Below, piece after piece: positions 10,274 to 20,086 of a stretch of 64,000 nucleotides of DNA. Under the pieces are notes generated by a model, which saw nothing but the letters and a program-made list of their open reading frames with translations, had not been told where the DNA came from and made no database searches. Each line of letters opens with the position of its first letter. Within the stretch, counting starts at the first letter, position 1. Source of the stretch: Jaapia argillacea MUCL 33604. Its lineage: Eukaryota; Basidiomycota; Agaricomycetes; Jaapiales; Jaapiaceae. The translations under genes were made by a program, and so were the position numbers. The stretch covers positions 1,307,545-1,371,544 of the forward strand of contig KL197714.1 in the NCBI GenBank assembly GCA_000697665.1. Direction: 5' to 3'.

Positions 10274-12238
10274 ATGTCGATTCCCCAATCCCTCTCAGAG
10301 TTAACCTCCCTCCAAGCGTCCTTGAATGTCGCTATCGAAGTGTTCAAGGCCGAGCTTGCAAAACAGGGTTTACCCGAACCCTCACTCTGCACATCCCAGG
10401 CTCATCCTATTGATGACATCTCTTACATCCCGACTCCAGCTATGTACGAAGCTCGACGGCTCGCAATGTCCAGTATGGTAAGCTAGCTTGTCCCACCCGG
10501 TATTCTGCAGTTGGTTTGACTTATATTATGGCTTGGATAGAGTCAGATCAAGTACCTCATTGAAAGTCCCTACGATGCTCTCGCCTCGAATACATGGATG
10601 ACCCTGGAAACCGCCTCTGTTCGTCTCGTGGCAGATATTGGGCTGGCCGACATCCTTGAATCCGCTCCTGACCCGGAGCAGGGTCTAAGCATCGAAGAAA
10701 TCGGGGGGAAGACAGAAGTGGACCCATTCAAGCTCGGTACGTCTATCAAGAGTCTCCGTCAGCGTTTACGGTGGAGTCACTCATTGCCCGACCCACTCCT
10801 CAGAGCGCATCATGCGTCTTCTTGTGGCTCAGAATTGGTTTCGCGAACCCAAGCCTGGCTACTTTGCCAACAACCGCCGTAGTAATTTGATCAAAGATGG
10901 ACAACCTGGACGTCATCTCGCCACTTACATGTAAAGTGTCCCTAACATATTTCACGGTTTCTGCCTTCAACTTGCGCTCCGCTCTTTAGGAACCAACTAT
11001 GGCACAAAATCTCAGAAAAGTTGCCAGATTTTATCAACCATCCAGACAAGGCATTTCGATTCTCTACCGATGCGTCGCACACTGCATTTAATCTGGCGAT
11101 GAACACCGACCTTCTGTATGTGGGCACGAATAGTTGGCTCACTAACCATCCAGGCGAAGCCGAGAGGTTTGGATTGGCGTGAGTTGTGTACCTGATTTTC
11201 GCCAACTAGTTGTACTGATCGGCAGGATTCGTGGATAGGATGGGCGCCATTGGGCCCACCTCTGACCCAGGTGTCGTTGCTGATTTCCCTTGGGTCGCCG
11301 TTGCCAGCGGTAAGGACACAGTCGTAGATGTCGGCGGAGGTCAAGGAACTCTATGCTGTTCTCTCGCAGAGAAGTGAGTAAACGCACCATCTCAGCTCCT
11401 TCGATGTCCGTATTCCCAATCGTTGTAACAGATATCCGGAACTGAAGAGCTTTGTGGTTCGAGACGTTCCCGAGACTCGCGTTGCAGCGGAATCGTTCAT
11501 TGAATCTAAAGGCTTATCCGATCGAATCAAGTTTGAAGTTCAAGACTTTTTCACCCCTCAACAACGCAAGGGGAAATACGTATTTGTCATTCAGAGGGGT
11601 GCGTTAGCAACGTTGTAATCATGTCATTCCCCGAATTGATGGATGAGTCCAGTACTCCACGACTGGTCAACGCAGGAAGGAGCGAAGATCCTGGAGCATC
11701 TTCGAGATGTTCTTAATGACGGCGTGAGTCTTGACGACTTCCGTTGTTATTGTGCGACATCGTTGAACAGAATGGATATACGCACTCAATCCAGAGTTCC
11801 CTTCTAATCATCGATACAATCATCCACTCCGGAGTTCTATCCCCGAGCGGACGTGACGCTTCGGAGTCCCTCTCTCAACTTCACGACCATACCTACAGTC
11901 CTGTGTCCCCTCCTCCATTCATACCGATTGACTTCGGAGATGCGAGTCGGATTAACCACCAAATAGACGTTGCTCTCGTTGCACAATGCAATTGTATGTT
12001 CTAATTGTTGGTTTCTTTGGACATGTACATCACTGGTTGACCTCTGGTGATTGTTGCAGCTTTTGAGCGGACGCTGCCTCAACTTCAGGAGATGGTTGAG
12101 CTTTCTGGGCTACGCATCAAGAAGGTTCATGCGACAAGGTTCGTTCTTGGGACATCTAAACGTGTCTAATTGGTCCACTGACTGGCTCTTGGACATCGTA
12201 GAGGGTGGGCTTCGATTACTGAAGTTGTACGAGTTTGA
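10274..12238 (+). CDS. SAM-dependent O-methyltransferase (COMT-like, ten exons)
   Basis: Predicted to transfer a methyl group from S-adenosylmethionine to a hydroxyl of a small aromatic or secondary metabolite. The ATG at 10274 gives MSIPQSLSELTSLQ. The N-terminal winged-helix/dimerisation half includes LVADIGLADILESAP and IMRLLVAQNWF. SAM motif I is VVDVGGGQGTLCCSLAEK, and the acidic loop motif is VQDFF. VLHDWSTQEGAKIL carries the histidine that is the usual general base in this family (LHDWSD in plant enzymes). The last exon is GWASITEVVRV-stop at 12236-12238. Nine GT-AG introns of about 45-70 bases are readable, giving about 480 residues, normal for fungal members. A decayed half copy lies just upstream. 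The substrate cannot be told; no clear biosynthetic backbone gene sits beside it. Confidence 0.88.
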
Positions 12239-12670
12239 AGTGATACATCGGGTGCTATTCTCCCACCCCTGTTGACTCGCCTCGCCTCCCCGATGAACCC
12301 CAGGAATCTGGGATTGGCGTGTGGGACTGACCATTTGTGAACGACTAAGTTCAGCTACGTACGGGACGTCTTCCTTCCCAAATGTTCTTGGATATTATGT
12401 TCTAGTATCAACCCTGCAAACCAGCTCTTTCCTTTTATTCCTCGGCCTTTGCATCATTGCTGCATGGTTGTATCACTTCTCTAGCGTTGTTATGAGACTA
12501 TGGTCTGGTTTCATTTCAACCCCTTGATCCTATAACCCATTCCTTCCTTGTTTACATCCTCTGAAACCATTCGAGTCGCCGACCTTCGAATCGACTGAAC
12601 AGCTACTACTTACAATTTCTACCCCAATCGCGACGCGCTTCTTCCTTCGCTGTTGGCAATTGGGATCGCG
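12239..12670. other. Intergenic, between O-methyltransferase and unknown gene 1
   Basis: About 430 bases with only small open frames. No domain, RNA gene or repeat is seen apart from the shared box that begins just after it. Confidence 0.4.
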
Positions 12671-12688
12671 TCTGTGGCGTGGGATTTA
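12671..12688 (+). promoter_or_regulatory. TGTGGCGTGGGATT box, copy 1 of the unknown trio
   Basis: TCTGTGGCGTGGGATTTA lies about 162 bases before the ATG at 12833 that matches the start codons of the other two copies. Position and sequence recur in copies 2 and 3, which suggests a promoter element or a conserved 5' leader. Confidence 0.5.
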
Positions 12689-12750
12689 CTGACGATCTAC
12701 GTGCCGAGAAATCCTGGCACAGGCCTTCCTGCAGCTTCCTACTTCTCGTT

Positions 12751-13368
12751 ATGGCACCGCCCTTGACTTCCACCCTTTTCGCATCTGACCTATACTCTTG
12801 GCTGCCTTTGAGCGGACCAACGTTCTCGAAATATGTCTACGCCTCCGCCTCCCAACCAGCTGAGCTGTCGGTGAGCAGTTCCCCGTCTGTCGCACTTGAC
12901 CTCATCCGATGTCAATTGTAGATTAGTGGGAAGACTGTTTTGCTCGGTGACTCAAACGAGGTCCACAAGTCACATCGGGTACCCTTCCCTCTTCGCTTAC
13001 CGCCAGCAGGCAGAAGACTCCGGCTCTACGGCTACTGTGTTACACTCCAGTGGCTCGTTGATTTTGCGTACACCTGCGTTCCCCCTAGCGAACCCGACGA
13101 GGTGTATTTTGATTCAATGCTTGCTTCCTACACGCTCTCGGTCATCTTACAACGCACAGGGATCCGGCGACTAACAGTGGAGTGTGCCGTTATCGAGCCA
13201 GATGGCCCTCAAGAAGCGATTGATTTTGGAATAACCTTCGTTCCAGTTCTCGCTATCTGCATCAACCGAAGCAATTCTTACGCTACACGCCCCACGCAGG
13301 AACAGGTCGACCATTTGACTCGCATATTTGGATGTCAACCTTGGTGGTGGATTGATAATAGCTCCTAG
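12751..13368 (+). CDS. Unknown small protein, tandem family copy 1
   Basis: I do not recognise this family. Exon 1 (12751-12870) gives MAPPLTSTLFASDLYSW and ends PAELS. A 51-base GT-AG intron (12871-12921) joins in phase 0 to exon 2, which runs ISGKTVLLGDSNEVHKS to the stop at 13366-13368. Shared features across the family are PFPLRLPPAGRRLRLYG, TLQWLVDFAY, SVILQRTGIRRLTVEC, PVLAICINRSNSY and RPTQEQVDHLTRIFG, ending in tryptophans. The total is about 188 residues with no signal peptide I trust. The ATG equivalent to copies 2 and 3 (12833) is out of frame here because exon 1 is one base shorter, so I used the upstream ATG at 12751. That start is less certain, and copy 1 may instead carry a frameshift. 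Confidence 0.6.
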
Positions 13369-13371
13369 ATG

Positions 13372-13530
13372 GTTTGGTAGAAATGAGGGATAAGGCGGAG
13401 TGAGCCCTGTTTCTTCGCACTCTTAATTGATTTCGCGCTCTTTCCTGTTTGCAAAGATGTGGTTATAACCACTTATTGTGAATATCGTTGGCAAGCTTCG
13501 CATGGGCCAGCATATCATAACACCCGTGTC
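13372..13530. other. Short spacer between unknown copies 1 and 2
   Basis: Spacer that ends at the second copy of the shared box. No gene is seen. Confidence 0.4.
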
Positions 13531-13546
13531 TGTGGCGTGGGATTTA
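13531..13546 (+). promoter_or_regulatory. TGTGGCGTGGGATT box, copy 2 of the unknown trio
   Basis: TGTGGCGTGGGATTTATTGA lies about 156 bases before the ATG at 13687. The surrounding leader also resembles copy 1 (the tract around ACCGCCCTTG and the CTCGAAATATGTC that contains the start). Confidence 0.5.
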
Positions 13547-13686
13547 TTGACGCGTTGAGAATCGTGGACGCGACCATGACAGCACTCCTTCTGCTCATCA
13601 GTATCAGTACCGCCCTTGGTCTCCACCGCCCTTGCAATCTCACTTGGCCGTTCTCAGCGACTTATTCGCTTCAACCCTCTCGAAAT

Positions 13687-14158
13687 ATGTCGGCTCGTTT
13701 GACCTCTCAGCTAGAGGAGCTGTCGGCGAGTTATTCACCTTTTGTCGCGTTGACCAAACATGTTGACATCAAACTCATCGCAGATCGAATCCAAGACGGC
13801 GAAGCGACCTGACGGAAAGCAGGTTCACAAATCGCGGCTGGTACGCTTTTCTCTGCCCCTACCCTGTGCGGGCAGAAGAGCCCGTCTCTACTCCAAGTGT
13901 GGCATCCCTCCGAAGAAACCTGGAGAGTTGCATCACAACTCTATCCTCGCCGCCCATGCTATTTCCGTCATCAAGCATCGTACGGGATATCGAGGATTAT
14001 CCGTGGAGTGTGCCGCCATCGATGAAGATGCTCCCCAGGAAGCGATCCCTCCTGGTAGAAACTATGTCCCTGTCCTCACCATCTGCTCGAACGAATACAA
14101 TTCGTATTATTCGCGACCTACGCAGGAGCAGGTTGACCATTTGACTGGTATATTCTGA
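13687..14158 (+). CDS. Unknown small protein, tandem family copy 2 (shortened)
   Basis: Exon 1 (13687-13725) encodes MSARLTSQLEELS. The intron begins GCGAGT and ends GCAG at 13783, so it would be a GC-AG intron. Exon 2 runs from 13784 (IESKTAKRPDGKQVHKS) to the stop at 14156-14158. Compared with copies 1 and 3 it lacks in frame about 17 residues after RLY (the segment resembling GYCVTVQWLVEFAYTQ). It also ends early after LTGIF, without the tryptophan-rich tail. The result is about 137 residues. The frame is otherwise open, so it may still be translated, but the losses suggest decay or a new function. Confidence 0.55.
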
Positions 14159-14296
14159 ACAGAAACATGAGCTAGAGTGTGTGTCATGTGCAAGACCAAG
14201 CTTGTCCTAAATCCTCTCAGAATGACCGTGGGGGAATATACCTACCTACTTACTCCTTCCTCCTCTGAGCCCGAAAAGGGCTGGTAGGAAACGCGT

Positions 14297-14312
14297 GTGT
14301 GGCGTGGGATTT
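14297..14312 (+). promoter_or_regulatory. TGTGGCGTGGGATT box, copy 3 of the unknown trio
   Basis: TGTGGCGTGGGATTTG lies about 166 bases before the ATG at 14463, the same spacing as in the other two copies. Confidence 0.5.
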
Positions 14313-14462
14313 GTTGACCTTGAGAATCGCCGCGTGGGCACAACAGCTCTACCAACCTCCTACATACTCAGTACTGATATTGGTACGGCCCTTCATCTCC
14401 ATTCTCTTTTCAATCTTGCTTGACCGTTCTCAGCCGATTTTGTGCCTCAAAGCTCTCAAAAT

Positions 14463-15011
14463 ATGTCTACTTGCTTGTCCCCCCAACTAGCGGAGCTATC
14501 GCTGAGTTATCACCTTTGTCTCATCGACCAAACGTGTTAACATCTGCTGCAGATCGATTCGAATGCACTCGCTGACGGAAAGCAGGTACACAGGACACGT
14601 CCGGTACCCTTCCCTCTCCGTGTACCCCGGGCAGGACGAAAGGTCCGTCTCTATGGCTACTGCGTTACGGTTCAGTGGCTCGTTGAGTTCGCGTACACCC
14701 AGTGTGGCGTCCCTCTGAAGAAACCTGGAGAGGTACATCATGATTCTTTGCTCGCTGCGCATGCCCTCTCGGTCATCCAACGGTGCACAGGATTTCGGGG
14801 ATTGTCTGTGGAGTGTGGCGTTATCGAGTCGGATGCCCCACCGGAGGCGATCTCTCCTGATCTAGGTTACCTCCCCGTCCTCGCCATCTGCACCAACAGA
14901 GCCAATTCATACTATGCAAGACCCTCGCAGGAACAGGTGGATCAGTTGACTCACATATTCGGCCAAAGCCCTCAGTGGTGGATTGACTATAGCGCTGAGT
15001 TCGTTTGGTAG
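14463..15011 (+). pseudogene. Unknown small protein, tandem family copy 3 (start exon unspliceable as read)
   Basis: The first exon (MSTCLSPQLAELS, from 14463) aligns with the other copies, but the intron donor reads CTGAGT instead of GTGAGC or GCGAGT. Without splicing, a stop codon follows at 14538. The second exon, from 14553, is fully open and the best preserved of the three: DGKQVHRTRPVPFPLRV, RLYGYCVTVQWLVEFAYTQ, LPVLAICTNRANSYY, RPSQEQVDQLTHIFG and QWWIDYSAEFVW-stop at 15011. It could still be expressed from another start or splice site. Otherwise it is a recent pseudogene. Confidence 0.5.
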
Positions 15012-15741
15012 AAAGAGGTAATCATCGCGTTGGGTCGTGGTGCTGTTGTCGTATTGCTTTTGTGCTCCGTCTTGTTGCTTCAAAGTGGTTTCTAGTCATT
15101 GTATTATGATCAGCTGCAGAAAATCCGTTCTACCGACTTCGTAGGACCTCGATGCTTGTGAGTACCCTTTGTGAGTTGCCAATCCAACCGCAGACTCAGT
15201 CAGATATTCGTCCATGGTCACAGTCGGCCCTATTTGCTGGAAGATGGGCATCATGGGAACTTTCGTTCGTTCGTTCGGTTGGCTCTGGAAGTTGGCAAAC
15301 TGCCGTACAAGTAATTGGAAGATCCTCAACGTTGAGGATCAAGTTGTTGTGCGCGATTCTACATCCTTTAGCGTGAACACAATCAATCGCTGAAGGGGTC
15401 AGCAGGATCGGCTCCTAGCAGAACATTGACTCCGTTATGCTACTCGCATCCAAGAGGCCGGCTGCGCAGAACGCAAAAAGGCCGCACGTCGTCGGAGACT
15501 AGGGAAATCGATGGGTACTGAAGTTAGCCTCCAGTTTGACAGCATTCGAGCGATCGTTTAATACTTTGCAATGACCTAAGTGATAATTCTATTCTGACTC
15601 GTGCCTCGACAAGACCCTGTCGTGAATGTGTACAGATGCAGACTAATTCGTTCCCAAAGGCGGGGACAGCGATTGATCGTATAAGAAAGATTGGAGAGTG
15701 TCGGTAAGGTTTGGACCATCCGAGCAGGGACGAAAGGTAAT
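15012..15741. other. Intergenic, between the unknown trio and the BTB gene
   Basis: About 730 bases between converging genes. I see no domain-bearing frame, RNA gene or clear repeat. Confidence 0.45.
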
Positions 15742-16670
15742 CTAGAAACCCAATTCAAGGGGAACCTGAGGAACTGGTCAACATTCGCTCGTAGGGGACA
15801 CGAGGAAGACTACGGATAATTCACCTTGGCCACAACGGTATTGATATGATTGGTGAGTTTTTTTATACAAGTGGATATGTCGTTGGAAACTGATTCCGAG
15901 CTCGAGCAGTGGGGGCATTGGGACCTCATAACCCGAGCGGCGTATTGAACCACATCACCATGAGGACGCACCATCAGAGCGACACGGAGTCGATTGGTGA
16001 AGGGAGACCAAAGTGAGGAGTAAACGGAATTTCCGGGTGAGCACGAGGCGCATCGCGGAATCGACGGTTTCGCAGCCTGCTCAATATCCAACGACGACAG
16101 CGCGGAGACACATTTTCGATGGTAATAAAGGAGCTGCATGAAGCTCCAGGCAGATATGTCATGAAATTCCGCAATCAACGGCGGAGAATCAGGAGGTAAT
16201 AGCTCGTTCTCCGTTTTGCGTAACGCCATGATAGCTGCGTCCCGCGCAAGATCTCGGAGCTTGTGTGCGCAAGCGAACGCATACAATGCAATGGGATCAT
16301 CCTTCCCCTCTTTCAACAACCTTTCTTTCGAGGCCTCTACAATAAACTCCATGTCGTACTTCTTCGCAGCAATCAGCAGACTCTTTGCGTCCTCGAATGT
16401 TTTGATGACGGGTTTCCGCTTTGGATAGCAGAACCTCAACAACAGCTTCAACACCCGTCCGTCCTCGTCCATTTCCACAACTGGGATTCCTTCCTTCTTG
16501 ACATCCGCTCCAGCTCGAGAGACACCTTCCATATCCCGAAATACGGGGGATGCCAGCGATAAGAGAGTTGTGAAGGTAGGGAACTCGATGCCATCTGATG
16601 ATCGCAGGATAACATCTGCCGAGGGGTCGTCAAATGGAGAAGTAGTTGGGTTTTCAGAAGAGGTGGACAT
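15742..16670 (-). CDS. BTB/POZ domain protein
   Basis: The ATG at 16670 gives MSTSSENPTTSPFDDPSA. The BTB/POZ core follows: DVILRSSDGIEFPTF, LLSLASPVFRDM and a helical stretch with LLLRFCYP. Then come YDMEFIVEASKERLL and YAFACAHKLRDLARDAA. The C-terminal half has paired cysteines (CASC, CPHC) near LWSPFTNRL. The open frame continues to a stop at 15810, but a 59-base GT-AG intron (15766-15824) joined to a 24-base last exon gives the tail VPLELGF-stop. This matches the tail VPLHLDF of the related gene at 62289-63233, so I prefer the spliced end. BTB domains mediate dimerisation or recruit cullin-3; fungal members of this type are numerous and mostly uncharacterised. The length is about 289 residues. 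Confidence 0.82.
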
Positions 16671-17743
16671 TTATTGTGCCGATGCAGGGGTTGTACTAGA
16701 CGGACAGACAGACAGACAGACATCAGAGTTTATCATCGCCGGGCAGTCAGGATGCGTGTGATGTCGATGCGCGTCACACGTCACCATCATGCTGGAGGCT
16801 TCGAGTAGTGCCAGTGAGTCCCCACTCTAGATCTCCATGTTTCATTCCGCCGTTGTGAGCCCTGGTTACTTCCTCCTACTCGTAAGGCTCCATATCTGTC
16901 GAATCGATATACTATCTGTCTCCTATTGTTTAAGACACGAGGTTGCCAAGTGAAAATACTTCTCCATTGATGGGCACCCTCTCCTGGTCCGTCGATCTGG
17001 CTCGCGCTGGCGGTCCATTCGACAAACTCTCCTTCAGAGGGTTAGTCCTAGTGCGCTTATTCTGTTCATGCGTAGGAATCTATGTTCAATCAAGTCGTCT
17101 GCTCGAGAAATGGTGACACTGGGTAAGTACACTACTACATTGTCGCATCGGCACGGGTTCCGCTGACCGACAGTTTGTCACCCAGGAACCTCTGGTCCTA
17201 ATATCGAAACAGATGCAGCTGATCCATGTGATTCTTGCTTCCATTCCCTCCACTTCTTCTTGGCTTTGCTTATCCAAGCCCGCCAACTTGCCCCACTGAT
17301 GATCTTAACTGCCTCGTCCTGACTGGATCATCCTCACGACTTTGTTACTAGGCAGGAATCTAGGTCTCTATATCGCTGGATCATTCCTCTTCGTGTTCGC
17401 ATTCTTCTCTCGCATAACCTGGTTGGTGGAGCTTCTCTATGTTCGGCTTTGATGACTCCTCCTTCTGCGCTGAAGAACTGTTCTTCACCTGATTAAATTG
17501 CAACCTCGCCTTCCTATCTCTTTACCTCTGCCTCACAAACAGCTGGCTTCAAGCCTCTACAAAGCGGCTTCACGGCACCTACGGCGAAATCTCGGCAACC
17601 CTTCCCATGCCGATTCGCCGTCGGTATAAATTTGGCCCTTGGGACACCATCCCGCCTTCGCGATGCTGTAACCGCCTACTGCCGTCTCAGGCCATCGCTA
17701 TCACACTCTCAACGAATGTTCGCCCAACTTCACCGCCTAGAAC
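16671..17743. other. Divergent intergenic region, BTB gene and MFS gene
   Basis: About 1.07 kb between divergently transcribed genes, so it should hold both promoters. It contains a short GACA microsatellite (16703-16722). Pyrimidine-rich tracts precede the MFS start. No further gene is seen. Confidence 0.5.
16703..16722. repeat. GACA microsatellite
   Basis: About five tandem GACA units in the 5' region of the BTB gene, within about 50 bases of its start codon. Confidence 0.7.
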
Positions 17744-19806
17744 ATGAATGACCGCAATGGAGACCCCCCTGGAACAACGAGTAGTGACGAGAACCTCCAG
17801 GGCAACGCGCTTGTTGGCTCTGCAGCGAGTGGTACCAACACTCCCACAAATGAGAACGAACTGGAAAAATCGCTCCACGATGAGCCGCAGACGAGTGTCA
17901 CTCAGCCCAAACTGCATAGCGTATTCACCAAGCGACAAAAGTGGTTCATCGTAGTGATGGCCGCAATTGCTGGTATGTTCAGGTGAGTTCAGAAATATTC
18001 ATCAAGCAAGTCCTCCGTCCCTCCATCCTCTCGCACCATCATATGTTCGATTGAGACCTACCTCCCTTTGACGGGATCGCAATCGGTCTCATAGCCCATT
18101 CACAATCAACATCTACTTCCCTGCAATTCCCACCATCGCTGCCGCGTTTCACAAAACTGTGGAGCTTATTAACCTAAGTGTGACGGTCTACATGGTTCTC
18201 CAGGGTGTCTGTGAGTCTTTCTTCACAACCTGTGAATACTGGCTCATGTATACACGTTGGTCTCACAGCCCCGATGCTTTGGGGAACGCTAGCGGATCGC
18301 GTCGGCCGCCGTCCCATTTTCCTAGTTTGCCTATTTATCCTAGCGCTCGCTTGTGTTGGTCTCGGTCTCGTGCCGACCTCAGCGTATTGGTTATTGTTGC
18401 TCCTCAGAGCCTTGCAAGCTGCTGGGTGCTCCAGTACCATATCTGTCGGTTCGTACTCGCTTTTCTTACATAGGTAACCAGAAACATATGATAATTTTTT
18501 CGCCCTATCTACACTTACAGCCGCTGGCGTTATTGGTGATATCGCCGATCCTTCCGAGCGTGGAGGGTTCTTTGGCGTGTTTAATATCGGTCCCATGGCT
18601 GGCCCAAGTATCGGTCCAATCATCGGCGGTGTTTTGGCAGGTTCGCTCGGTTGGAGGTGCGTAACCCCTTGAAACCTCCAGATCGATTCTGATTCATTTA
18701 TCCCACCCAGGTCGATATTTTGGTTCCTGTGCATTGCATCTATGGTCTGCTTTTTCTTCATCCTTTTGTAAGTCATCAAACCTCCAGAAATCCGTGATGT
18801 TCCTCTTTGATGAATCGCGTCCTAGATTCTTCCCGGAGACGTTACGAGCGATCGTAGGAGACGGGAGTATTCGCCCTTCGAAACCTCGACTGTATTCCCC
18901 GCTCATACCCTTCGTCACGTATCGTTCCCACGAATCATTATCACCACCTGCTACGGAATCCAGCTCTAAAAGGCCAAAACTCAACCCCTTCCTCCTTTTC
19001 CTCCGTCCGGAGATTCTCTTGCCGTTAATTTATATGGCCATCCCTTTCGCAGTCCTCAATACGTTCACAGCGACTATGGCCTCGCTTTTTGGTACGGCTT
19101 ATCCTTGGTTGACTGAGAGCGAGATCGGGTTATGTTATCTTGCCATCGGTGGCGGGATGCTCTGTGGTGGCGTTTTCGGGGGTCGTTTATTAGACTGGGA
19201 TTACAGGAGAATCAAAAATGAGATTGAGAGTGAAAGGGAGAAGAATGTGGAGGGACAGGTAGATGAAGACTTCCCGATCGAAAAAGCCCGCATGAGGATG
19301 CTGCCCTATTTCTTGCTCGTGGCTGTGGGATCTTGTATGGGATATGGGTGGTGTCTGCAAAGTAAAGTGAACATAGCCGCTCCCCTAATTCTGCAGGTTA
19401 TCTGTGAGTGTCCTCGTTGATTCTATTTCTGGCCCCGGGCAGTCTTCGTTGACCGAACTCCATTCCAGTCGGGTTCTTTTCCAACGTGTCTTTCACTGGA
19501 ATGCAGACTCTCCTGATAGACATGGCCCCAACTCAAGGAGCCTCTGTCACTGCTTGTGTACGTCCCTTTCTCGTCTAATACCGCTCTTGCTTACGATATT
19601 TCACGACATAGAATAATATTACTCGCTGCATCACAGGAGCTGTCCTGGTGTCGGTAGTGGATCTGATCCTCAATGCTTTAGGGCCGGGCTGGTCATACGT
19701 CCTTTTCGGAGGGATCATCGCTTGCGGAGCCATTCCACTCATCTTTGTCGAGATGAAAATGGGTCCCCAGTGGAGGCGAAAGAGGAGGATGAGTGGATTG
19801 CTATGA
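17744..19806 (+). CDS. MFS transporter, drug:H+ antiporter-like (DHA1 type)
   Basis: Proton-coupled exporter of the major facilitator superfamily, expected in the plasma membrane with 12 helices. The ATG at 17744 gives MNDRNGDPPGTTSSDEN, and a hydrophilic N-terminus of about 60 residues precedes helix 1 (WFIVVMAAIAG). Spliced exons give TINIYFPAIPTIAAAFH, then LWGTLADRVGRRP, the classic loop 2-3 motif. VIGDIADPSERGGFFG and GPSIGPIIGGVLAG contain the motif C region. A central hydrophilic loop (18836-18990) separates the two six-helix halves. The last exons are FFSNVSFTGMQTLLIDM and GAVLVSVVDLILNALG, and the stop is at 19804-19806. It resembles yeast quinidine/dityrosine-type transporters (QDR/DTR1 group). 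The substrate is unknown. No truncation is seen. Confidence 0.86.
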
Positions 19807-20086
19807 CGGGCTTCGGAATTCTGTGATCTCAGGAGGATGAAGGGCCTCGCATACGATGTTTGCTCGAATTATCTGGAGTCTCCTCTCTGCGAGCGCGCAT
19901 TTTCACGACACATTTTGCACTCATTGGAGTATAGTTCAAATCCTCCAAACAAGAGACTACGACTCAATTAATGGCCAGCACCAGAGGGATTCTACCGTAC
20001 ATGAGTTAGGAGAGACATTTTGTATACATCAGAACAATCGCTGGGTAGGCGACCCATGAAATCTACGAGGGCCGAACTAAATCTCA

